From Suilimivivens sp009774465 (GTDB lineage: Bacteria > Bacillota > Clostridia > Lachnospirales > Lachnospiraceae), in contig CANDAE010000014.1 in assembly GCA_947382645.1 (NCBI GenBank), forward strand, positions 1-64,000: a stretch of 64,000 nt of DNA, read 5' to 3'. Position 1 is the stretch's first letter, and each line of letters opens with the position of its first letter. The notes under the pieces were generated by a model that saw nothing but the letters and a program-made list of their open reading frames with translations, did no database searches and had not been told where the DNA came from. The position numbers and the translations under genes are program-made. Below are positions 9,110-16,304 of this stretch, piece after piece.

Positions 9110-11399
9110 AAAACTGACAGAGTATCAGGTAGAAGGTGAAAAGGTTTTTTTCCGGTTTGAGGGGGAAAAGGAAGGCATAAGGCCCTGTCTTGAAGTGATT
9201 TCTGAGGATATTTTTAATGTGTTCATTGACTATGACGGTTTGGGGCACAGGACCAGAGCAATAGAAGGGGAGCTTGGAAAAAGGCTTAATTCCGGAAAAA
9301 ATACATGTCAGAAAAAACTGGAAAGTGTGTCATGGGAAGAGTCAGGTGTTGTTATAAGAACAAGTAAAATGACTGCTATAGTCAGTGACGGATTTCAGGT
9401 GGATTTTTATGATGAGGAAGGAACGCCTTTAAGCCTTGCTTATCAGGGAAAACGAAAAAAGGGGGATGCGCTTACCAGAGATGCGATGGAACTTCTAGAA
9501 AAGGAAGGGCATAGTGCAGCAGAAGGAAGCACAGGACTTAAAATACAGGAAATCAGAGCGCTGGAAAAAAAGGACTGTATTTATGGCCTTGGAGATAAAA
9601 TGGGGTGTCTGAATAAAAGACATTATGCATATGAAATGTGGAATACAGATAATCCGGAGCCCCAGGAGGATAATTTTAAGGCTCTTTATAAAAGCATTCC
9701 CTTTATGCTGGTGTTGAAGGAAAAAGGTGCATATGGCATTTTCTTTGACAATCATAATAAAACCTGTTTTGATTTGGGAAAAGAAAGTGACAATTATTAT
9801 GTGTTTGGAGCAGACAGAGGAAATCTGGATTATTATTTTATTGCCGGAAAAAATCTTAAGGATGTGATAACCGGTTACACACATCTGACAGGCCGGGCGC
9901 CAATGCAGCAGCTTTGGACGCTGGGATTTCACCAGTCCAGATGGGGGTATGAGTCAGAAGAGGAAATACGCAGGATTGCCCGGGAACTGAGAAAGCATGA
10001 TCTGCCCTGCGACTGCATTCACTTTGATATTGACTACATGGATCATTATAAAGTCTTTACATGGAATCAGGAAACCTATCAGGATGGAAAGAAGGTTGTT
10101 TCTGATTTTAAGGATATGGGAATTAAGGCTGTTACCATCATTGATCCTGGTGTAAAAGTGGAAAAGGATTATCCGGTATATGAAGAAGGGATAAAGGAAG
10201 GTTATTTTGCCAAAAACCCGGATGGAGAGATTTATATAAATGAAGTGTGGCCGGGAGATGCGGTATATCCTGATTTTGGAAATCCCAAGGTACGTGCATG
10301 GTGGGCGGAAAAACAGAAATTCCTGATTGATATGGGTGTGGCAGGGGTATGGAACGATATGAATGAGCCTGCAAGTTTCCGGGGCCCCCTGCCGGATGAT
10401 GTGGTGTTTACAGATGAAGACAGACCGGCGTCCCATTTGGAGATGCATAATATTTATGGGCACAATATGGCGAAAGCAACCTATGAAGGATGGAAGAAAT
10501 TTTCCGGTAAAAGGCCTTTTGTGATTACCCGGGCCTGCTACAGCGGATCGCAGAAATATACCACAGGATGGACGGGGGATAATCACAGTATCTGGTCCCA
10601 TATCCGGATGGCGATTCCGCAGTTGTGCAATTTGGGGCTTTCAGGGCTTGGCTTTATTGGCACGGATGTGGGCGGATTTGGAAGCGACTGTACACCGGAG
10701 TTGTTTGCAAGATGGATACAGTTAGGATGTTTTTCCCCACTTTTCAGGGACCATTGTGCAAAAGGATGTAAGCCCCAGGAGCCCTGGCAGTTTGGAGAAG
10801 AGGTTTTAGCTATCAGCCGGAAATACATGAATCTGCGTTATGAGCTGCTTCCCTATCTCTACGATTTGATGCGGGAATGTGAACTGACCGGAATTCCCAT
10901 GATGCGTCCATTGGTACTTGAATTTGAAAAGGATGAAAATGTAAAAAACCGGAATGATGAATTTATGCTGGGAGACCGGCTTTTGATTTCCCCTGTGGTG
11001 GAGCAGGGGGCAAGAGAAAAACTGGTTTATTTGCCTAAAGGAAACTGGTATGATTACTGGACAGGCGAGGAAAAAGAAGGGGAACAGTTTTTTGTAAGAA
11101 GTGCGCCCCTTGATGTGTGCCCCATCTATGTAAAGGCAGGGGCGGTTATCCCTAAATATCCGGTGAGAACTCATGTGGGAAGTGACAAGGATGATCTTTT
11201 GATTTTGGAAGCTTATCCCGGGGAAGGCAGTTACATTCATTATCAGGATAATGGTGAGGACTTTCAGTATCAGGAAGGCGCATACAATGAATACAGGCTT
11301 ACCAATCATGAGGGTATGGTAGAGATTAAGAAAAATCATCATGGCTACCGGGAATATGGCCAGATTCTGGTCAAAACAAAATCAAAGTATAAATTTTAA
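9102..11399 (+). CDS. Glycoside hydrolase family 31 alpha-glucosidase
   Basis: A 765-residue cytoplasmic GH31 enzyme that cleaves terminal alpha-linked glucose (or xylose) residues. The order is an N-terminal beta-sandwich, a TIM barrel starting near LWTLGFHQSRWGY, and C-terminal beta domains. The nucleophile Asp419 sits in GVWNDMNEP, and the acid/base Asp493 sits in GWTGDNHS. The start at 9102 is set by GGAGG nine bases upstream. No signal peptide is present. It is coupled to the upstream EamA transporter, but no sugar importer or regulator accompanies it, so exact linkage specificity is open. Confidence 0.93.
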   Translation: MFKKLTEYQVEGEKVFFRFEGEKEGIRPCLEVISEDIFNVFIDYDGLGHRTRAIEGELGKRLNSGKNTCQKKLESVSWEESGVVIRTSKMTAIVSDGFQVDFYDEEGTPLSLAYQGKRKKGDALTRDAMELLEKEGHSAAEGSTGLKIQEIRALEKKDCIYGLGDKMGCLNKRHYAYEMWNTDNPEPQEDNFKALYKSIPFMLVLKEKGAYGIFFDNHNKTCFDLGKESDNYYVFGADRGNLDYYFIAGKNLKDVITGYTHLTGRAPMQQLWTLGFHQSRWGYESEEEIRRIARELRKHDLPCDCIHFDIDYMDHYKVFTWNQETYQDGKKVVSDFKDMGIKAVTIIDPGVKVEKDYPVYEEGIKEGYFAKNPDGEIYINEVWPGDAVYPDFGNPKVRAWWAEKQKFLIDMGVAGVWNDMNEPASFRGPLPDDVVFTDEDRPASHLEMHNIYGHNMAKATYEGWKKFSGKRPFVITRACYSGSQKYTTGWTGDNHSIWSHIRMAIPQLCNLGLSGLGFIGTDVGGFGSDCTPELFARWIQLGCFSPLFRDHCAKGCKPQEPWQFGEEVLAISRKYMNLRYELLPYLYDLMRECELTGIPMMRPLVLEFEKDENVKNRNDEFMLGDRLLISPVVEQGAREKLVYLPKGNWYDYWTGEEKEGEQFFVRSAPLDVCPIYVKAGAVIPKYPVRTHVGSDKDDLLILEAYPGEGSYIHYQDNGEDFQYQEGAYNEYRLTNHEGMVEIKKNHHGYREYGQILVKTKSKYKF

Positions 11400-11449
11400 A
11401 AAGCAACACAAAATAATCCATGAAAACAACTGCTTAAAAGGAGGTTATC

Positions 11450-11806
11450 ATGGATTATTTTAATGCATTCTGGGTTGGAGGACTGATCTGTGCACTGGTT
11501 CAGATTTTAATGGAAAAAACAAAAATGATGCCCGGTCGAATTATGGTTCTTTTGGTGTGCCTTGGTGCATTGATCAGCGTCTTTGGCGCTTATCAGCCCT
11601 TTGTGGAATTTGCAGGCGCAGGCGCATCAGTGCCCCTTCTTGGATTTGGAAATGTACTCATGAAAGGGGTAAAGGAAGCAGTAGATAAAGAGGGATTTAT
11701 GGGATTGTTTATGGGAGGCTTTAAGGCGGGAGCGGTAGGCACTTCCGCAGCGCTTATTTTTGGATATCTGGCAAGTCTTATTTTTAATCCGAAGATGAAG
11801 AAGTGA
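11450..11806 (+). CDS. spoVAE: Stage V sporulation protein AE (SpoVAEb type)
   Basis: A 118-residue membrane protein with three or four helices. The family landmarks are FWVGGLICALVQILME at the start and the GAGASVPLLGFGNVLMKGV loop. It belongs to the SpoVA dipicolinic acid channel group. It stands alone: spoVAC and spoVAD are absent from the window and spoVAA-AB lie 6 kb upstream on the opposite strand. A perfect AAGGAGG site precedes the ATG. I could not see a clear sigma-G promoter in the 50 bases upstream. Confidence 0.9.
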   Translation: MDYFNAFWVGGLICALVQILMEKTKMMPGRIMVLLVCLGALISVFGAYQPFVEFAGAGASVPLLGFGNVLMKGVKEAVDKEGFMGLFMGGFKAGAVGTSAALIFGYLASLIFNPKMKK

Positions 11807-11887
11807 AATACTTCGCAGCAGGCTACGGTATTTCACCTTCGCGGCAGTCACCAAGGTCATGCAAGCATGACTTTGGCGACTGTTCGC
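11803..11887 (+). repeat. Two stem-loops right at the spoVAE stop codon
   Basis: Stem 1 pairs GTGAAATAC (11803-11811, containing the stop codon) with GTATTTCAC (11828-11836). Stem 2 (11841-11887) is a longer imperfect hairpin ending in GGTCATGC/GCATGACT. No T-tract follows, so neither is a normal terminator. The rest of the gap to 11967 holds nothing I recognise. Confidence 0.7.
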
Positions 11888-11967
11888 AGGAATAAAAAGC
11901 GTGTGGAGTACATCTAAAAGGCCTGCGGACTTATTATTATCAACCAATCATGCAATAACTAACAATA

Positions 11968-11996
11968 TTGACAAGATACATAAGTGTCCGTACAAT
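11968..11996 (+). promoter_or_regulatory. Strong sigma-A promoter for the DUF1016 nuclease
   Basis: TTGACA (11968-11973), a 17-base spacer and TACAAT (11991-11996). The predicted transcript starts near 12003 and has a leader of about 110 bases. Confidence 0.75.
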
Positions 11997-12068
11997 TGGA
12001 AGACAAAGAGATGTAAAAATATCGCACAAATAAAGGCTGAAAAGATATAAGGGTTATGAAAATGTTAT

Positions 12069-12097
12069 CAATTCGGTAATTGCTAATTACCGAATTG
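12069..12097 (+). promoter_or_regulatory. Perfect 13-bp palindrome before the nuclease gene
   Basis: CAATTCGGTAATT, three loop bases, then its exact reverse complement, ending 2-3 bases before the AAAGGAG ribosome site. As DNA it could be an operator; as RNA it would form a hairpin beside the ribosome site. Either role would control the downstream gene. Confidence 0.7.
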
Positions 12098-12115
12098 GGA
12101 AAGGAGAAATTTGGT

Positions 12116-13159
12116 ATGCAGGATATGAAAAGCAGTGATAAGTTTTATGGTCAGGTTATGCAGCTGTTTCGGGATGCAAAACGTAAAGTGAGCATGTCGG
12201 TGAATATGGCTATGGTCTATTCCTATTATGAGGCTGGGCGGATGATTATAGATGAGGAACAAAATGGCAGTGAGCGCGCTGCTTATGGGAAGTACATTCT
12301 TCAGGAATTATCCAGACGACTGACAGAAGAGTTTGGCAGAGGTTTTTCCTATGAAAATTTAAAACTTATGCGCCGCTTTTACATGATATATTCAAAAGAT
12401 GTGATTTCGGATTCCGCTTTTTTATATTCGGAGCAACTTCCAATAACTGCTGAGGGCAGGCGGTTTTACTTAAGCTGGTCGCATTATCTTATTCTGATGC
12501 GTATAAATAATGTAGAAGAACGTCATTTTTATGAAATAGAAGCATACAGGAATGGATGGAGCAAGGAGGAACTTGGACGACAATATGGAAGTTCCCTGTA
12601 TGAAAGGCTTGCATTAAGCAGGGAAAAGGATGAGGTAATGCGTCTTGCTTTGGAAGGGCAGCAGGTTGAAAAACCAGATGACATTTTTAAAGATCCCTAT
12701 GTCCTGGAATTTACCGGTTTGCCAGAAAAAGCTGTTTATTCAGAAACAGAGTTGGAAGAACGCCTGATAGACAATTTGCAGATGTTTTTGCTGGAATTAG
12801 GGAGAGGATTTACTTTTGTGGGACGCCAGGTGCGGTTTACATTTGAAGAGGAGCATTATAGGGTGGATTTGGTATTTTTTAATCGTCTGCTAAGATGTTT
12901 TGTTTTATTTGATTTAAAGGTTGGACAGTTGAAGCATCAGGATATTGGGCAAATGCAGATGTATGTCAACTATTACGACAGGAAAGTAAAGCTTGACGAT
13001 GAAAATCCGACAATCGGCATCATTATCTGCAAGGATAAGAAAGATGCAGTGGTAGAAATGACTTTACCAGAAGACAATAATCAGATATTTGCGAGCAAAT
13101 ACCAAACGGTGCTTCCAAGCAAAGAAGAACTGCAGCAGTTAATGAATGAGAAACAATAA
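12116..13159 (+). CDS. DUF1016 / YhcG-type PD-(D/E)XK nuclease-domain protein
   Basis: A 347-residue protein of the YhcG family. The N-terminal DUF1016_N part holds INxAMVYSYYEAGRMI-like and GRGFSYENLKLMRRFY segments. The C-terminal half is a PD-(D/E)XK nuclease fold, with YRVDLVFFNR and FVLFDLKVGQLKHQDIGQM supplying the D and (E/D)xK positions. Relatives are often found next to restriction-modification loci, but none is seen here. The start at 12116 is set by AAAGGAG; the longer open frame begins inside the palindrome. The gene has its own promoter and terminator, so it is a single-gene cargo unit between spoVAE and the aminopeptidase gene. Confidence 0.88.
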   Translation: MQDMKSSDKFYGQVMQLFRDAKRKVSMSVNMAMVYSYYEAGRMIIDEEQNGSERAAYGKYILQELSRRLTEEFGRGFSYENLKLMRRFYMIYSKDVISDSAFLYSEQLPITAEGRRFYLSWSHYLILMRINNVEERHFYEIEAYRNGWSKEELGRQYGSSLYERLALSREKDEVMRLALEGQQVEKPDDIFKDPYVLEFTGLPEKAVYSETELEERLIDNLQMFLLELGRGFTFVGRQVRFTFEEEHYRVDLVFFNRLLRCFVLFDLKVGQLKHQDIGQMQMYVNYYDRKVKLDDENPTIGIIICKDKKDAVVEMTLPEDNNQIFASKYQTVLPSKEELQQLMNEKQ

Positions 13160-13192
13160 ATTGATGATATGGAAAAAGAGTATTAATGAAGG

Positions 13193-13224
13193 ACACCATA
13201 GTAGCTAATCCTGTGGTGTTTTTT
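13193..13224 (+). terminator. Intrinsic terminator after the DUF1016 nuclease
   Basis: ACACCA pairs with TGGTGT around a 15-base loop that can close further by CTG/TAG-type pairs, followed by six T. Confidence 0.7.
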
Positions 13225-13346
13225 CATTGATTTCATTGCGAATGGTTTCAATTTCATATTTCCGATTTTTGCATTAAAGGAGCTAGAAGTGACATCGATA
13301 TGCACAATGGCATATTTGGGGAACTTATATATTCACTGGAATCAGA

Positions 13347-13375
13347 ATGACATTTTTGATATTTTATAGTACAAT
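13347..13375 (+). promoter_or_regulatory. Sigma-A promoter for aminopeptidase P
   Basis: ATGACA (13347-13352), 17-base spacer, TACAAT (13370-13375). The predicted start of transcription near 13382 lies after the first ATG of the open frame, which supports the later start at 13431. Confidence 0.65.
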
Positions 13376-13430
13376 TATTTTTGGAAATTATATGAGGAGA
13401 TTGAAACTTAAAGAAAAGGCAGGGAAAGCA

Positions 13431-15221
13431 ATGGTACAGGATAGATTATGTAAACTGAGAGAAAAAATGAAAGAGGCAGGAATTGACTGTTATCTGATTC
13501 CTACCTCAGATTATCACGACAGTGAGTATGTAAGTGACTTTTTTAAGGTAAGACAATATTTCAGCGGATTTACCGGATCAGCAGGCACTCTTTTGGTAAA
13601 TCTGGAAAGTGCGGCGCTTTTTACGGATGGCAGATACTTTATTCAGGCGGAAAAGGAGCTTGAAGGAAGCGGTATTCAGTTGATGAAAGAAGGAGAAAAA
13701 GGGGTGCCTACCATAAGCCAGTATCTGGAGCAAAGCCTGAAAGAAGGCGGAACTTTGGGCTTTGACGGAAAAGTAGTGATGGCTGATGATGCAGACGAGT
13801 ATGAAACAGTTCTAAAAAAGAAAAATGGCAAAATCATATGGGAAAACGATCTGGCACAGGAGATATGGATGGAGCGTCCGCACCTTGTGCATCATCCGGT
13901 ATTTGTACTGGAAGAATGCTACAGTGGGGAAAGCACAGCTTCCAAGATTGAAAAGGTGCGTAGTGCAATGAAAGAAAAAGAGGCGTCCATGCATATCTTG
14001 ACAACTCTTGATGACATTGCATGGCTGTTTAACATTCGGGGAAATGATGTGGAAAGCTGCCCGGTGGTTTTTGCATTTTGTGTGATAACAATGGAGCAGG
14101 TACTGCTTTTTGCCAGGGAATGCACAGAAGATGACGGTAAGATACAGGAGTATTTTAAGGAAAACAATATTACACTGCTTCCTTATCAGGATTTTTATCC
14201 CTATGTGTCAGAAATTCATGAACAGAAGGTGCTTTTGTGTAAGGCCAGAATCAGCAGTTTTTTAAATCGGAAACTTGCAGATGATGTGACGATTATTGAC
14301 AGGCCCAATCCGACTTCTCTTATGAAGACAGTGAAAAATCAGACGGAAATGGAGAATTTAAGAAAAGCTCATTTAAAAGATGGAATTGCGGTTACCCGCT
14401 TTATGTACTGGCTGAAAAAGAATGTGGGAAAACAGCCTATGACGGAGATAAGCGTTGCCGAATATATCGAACAGCTTCGAAAGGAAAATGAGCATTTTAT
14501 AGAGCCCAGCTTTTCAACTATCTGTGCTTACGGGGCAAACGGTGCCATTGTCCATTACAGTGCGGCACCACAGAACTGCGCTCAGATAAAACCGGAAGGA
14601 TTTCTTATGGTGGACAGCGGCGGACATTATCTGGAAGGCTCCACAGATATTACAAGAACGTTTGCACTGGGACCGCTGACAGCGGAGATGAAAAAGCATT
14701 TTACACTGGTACTGCGTGCCATGCTGAATTTAAAAAACACAAAATTTCTGTATGGATGCCGGGGCGTCAATCTTGATATCAGAGCAAGAGAGGTTTTTTG
14801 GGAACAGGGGCTTGATTATAAACATGGCACAGGACATGGCGTGGGCTATCTTTTAAATGTACATGAAGCACCTAACGCATTCAGGTGGAAGCTTATGCCG
14901 GATTATCAGGCAAACGCCGTGCTTGAGGAAGGCATGGTGACAACAGATGAGCCTGGAATATATATAGAAGGAAGTCATGGAGTCCGAATTGAAAATGAGC
15001 TTTTGTGCCGAAAGGGCGAAGTAAATGAGTACGGGCAGTTTATGTATTTTGAAGATTTGACTTATGCGCCCATTGATTTGGAGGCGGTAGATATTTCCCT
15101 GCTGGAGGAAAAGGATAAAGAACGGTTAAACAGGTATCATAGAGAAGTTTTTGAAAAACTGTCGCCTTATTTTGAAGGGGAAGAGCTGGATTGGCTTAAG
15201 TTTGTTACCAGAGAAGTTTAG
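13431..15221 (+). CDS. M24 family Xaa-Pro aminopeptidase (aminopeptidase P)
   Basis: A 596-residue cytoplasmic aminopeptidase P, the usual length for the long bacterial form. Two creatinase-like N-terminal domains (about residues 1-300) precede the pita-bread catalytic domain. Metal ligands are seen in MVDSGGHYLEGSTDITRT (two Asp), GTGHGVGYLLNVHE (His), DEPGIYIEG and GVRIENELL (Glu). It removes an N-terminal residue ahead of proline. The start at 13431 has an AGGGA site and matches the family N-terminus; earlier in-frame ATGs lie at or before the promoter. Confidence 0.93.
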   Translation: MVQDRLCKLREKMKEAGIDCYLIPTSDYHDSEYVSDFFKVRQYFSGFTGSAGTLLVNLESAALFTDGRYFIQAEKELEGSGIQLMKEGEKGVPTISQYLEQSLKEGGTLGFDGKVVMADDADEYETVLKKKNGKIIWENDLAQEIWMERPHLVHHPVFVLEECYSGESTASKIEKVRSAMKEKEASMHILTTLDDIAWLFNIRGNDVESCPVVFAFCVITMEQVLLFARECTEDDGKIQEYFKENNITLLPYQDFYPYVSEIHEQKVLLCKARISSFLNRKLADDVTIIDRPNPTSLMKTVKNQTEMENLRKAHLKDGIAVTRFMYWLKKNVGKQPMTEISVAEYIEQLRKENEHFIEPSFSTICAYGANGAIVHYSAAPQNCAQIKPEGFLMVDSGGHYLEGSTDITRTFALGPLTAEMKKHFTLVLRAMLNLKNTKFLYGCRGVNLDIRAREVFWEQGLDYKHGTGHGVGYLLNVHEAPNAFRWKLMPDYQANAVLEEGMVTTDEPGIYIEGSHGVRIENELLCRKGEVNEYGQFMYFEDLTYAPIDLEAVDISLLEEKDKERLNRYHREVFEKLSPYFEGEELDWLKFVTREV

Positions 15222-15223
15222 TA

Positions 15224-15428
15224 AAGGAATTGCAGGATAAGTTGTGAAAAGAATATTCAGGCAATCGTTCTGTTCAAATTCTGTTGCACCAGACATTCCG
15301 TCAAGCCAAATAGGGCAGAAGTCAGTCGGGAAGTGTCCCTCCTGCCTTCTATTGTCTTGCCTACATGGTGCATAAGGCTTTTCACAGAACGATTGCCTGA
15401 ATATTCCCACTACTTATTGCAATTTCTT
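15224..15428 (+). ncRNA. Structured repeat element, copy 1 (candidate RNA)
   Basis: A hairpin of about 200 bases fills the gap between the aminopeptidase and the HAD phosphatase. The outer arms pair over AATTGCA, ATAAGT and GAATATTCAGGCAATCG. Inside lie TTCTGTTCAAATTCT (15268-15282) and AAGGCTTTTCACAGAA, plus CCGTCAAGCC and GTCTTGC, all shared with a second copy at 54961-55145. Stems TGCACCA/TGGTGCA differ from the second copy (ATGCCA/TGGCAT) but stay paired. No T-tract follows. The strand of any RNA is not settled. Confidence 0.65.
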
Positions 15429-15467
15429 GTTGAAAGTATATGAGGGATGATAAGGAGAAATGAGGAA

Positions 15468-16277
15468 ATGATACCCCAGGTGAACAGGGATGATAAGGGA
15501 ATTTTGAAAAATATCATGTGTTATGCATTGGATATGGATGGGACAATTTATTTGGGAGAGAAGTGGATTGATGGGGCGCAGGAGTTTCTTAAGGCTATGG
15601 AAAAGGCCGGAAAGAAGTATATGTTTCTCACTAATAATTCTTCGAAAAATCCTCAGGCATATGTGGAAAAGCTTGGCAGGATGGGACTTAAGATTGATGA
15701 AGGTAAAATCGTTACTTCGGGGCAGGCTGCCATTGATTATCTGAAAAGAAATTTTTCGGGGAAAAAAGTTTTTCTGCTTGGCAATGAGCTGTTAAAGGCG
15801 GAATTTGAGGAAGAAGGAATTGCTTTAGCCGGCAGGGATGCGCAGGTGGTAGTGGTGGGCTTTGACACTACGCTTACCTATGAAAAAATGTGCAGGGTTT
15901 GTGATCTGGTAAGGGCGGGACTTCCCTATATATCCACTCATCCGGATTATAACTGTCCCACGGAAACAGGATTTATTCCTGATGCAGGGGCAATTCACGC
16001 TTTTATTCATGCTTCTACAGGCAGATTTCCAGATCATATCATAGGAAAGCCAAACGGGGATATTATGGATTACCTGGCAAAGCGCGGCGGAGTAAGCAAA
16101 CAGCAGACCGCTATGGTGGGAGACCGGCTTTATACGGATGTGGCGGCAGGCGTAAATAATGGGTATACAGGAATTCTGGTTTTAAGTGGAGAAGCAGGAC
16201 TTCAGGATATTGAAAAAGAAAAAATATATCCTGATTTAATTTTTGATTCTGTAAAAGAAATGATACCATACATATAA
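15468..16277 (+). CDS. HAD-IIA family phosphatase (NagD/AraL type)
   Basis: A 269-residue HAD hydrolase with a C2A-type cap. Motif I is DMDGTIYLG (nucleophile near residue 23), motif II FLTNNSSKN, and motif III/IV GKPNGDIMDYLAK followed by AMVGDRLYTDV. Members dephosphorylate sugar phosphates, nucleotides or glycolytic by-products; the substrate is not decided here. The start at 15468 is chosen for AAGGAG ten bases upstream. The ATG at 15447 lies only one base after GAGGG. The gene is followed by addB after 27 bases. Confidence 0.88.
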   Translation: MIPQVNRDDKGILKNIMCYALDMDGTIYLGEKWIDGAQEFLKAMEKAGKKYMFLTNNSSKNPQAYVEKLGRMGLKIDEGKIVTSGQAAIDYLKRNFSGKKVFLLGNELLKAEFEEEGIALAGRDAQVVVVGFDTTLTYEKMCRVCDLVRAGLPYISTHPDYNCPTETGFIPDAGAIHAFIHASTGRFPDHIIGKPNGDIMDYLAKRGGVSKQQTAMVGDRLYTDVAAGVNNGYTGILVLSGEAGLQDIEKEKIYPDLIFDSVKEMIPYI

Positions 16278-16304
16278 GCAGAAGATTAAATAACAGGAGA
16301 TATT

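Noticed and set aside
9954..10601. Minus-strand open frame of 215 codons
   Set aside because: Antisense to the conserved catalytic core of the GH31 enzyme; no ribosome site.
13225..13346. Short open frame ending NGIFGELIYSLESE
   Set aside because: A ribosome-site-like AAGGAG occurs, but no start codon is well placed and the peptide has no recognisable family; possibly a remnant.
15224..15428. Insertion sequence or MITE
   Set aside because: No transposase and no evident target duplication, and the terminal arms differ from those of the second copy while staying self-complementary. A structured RNA fits better, though a MITE is not fully excluded.
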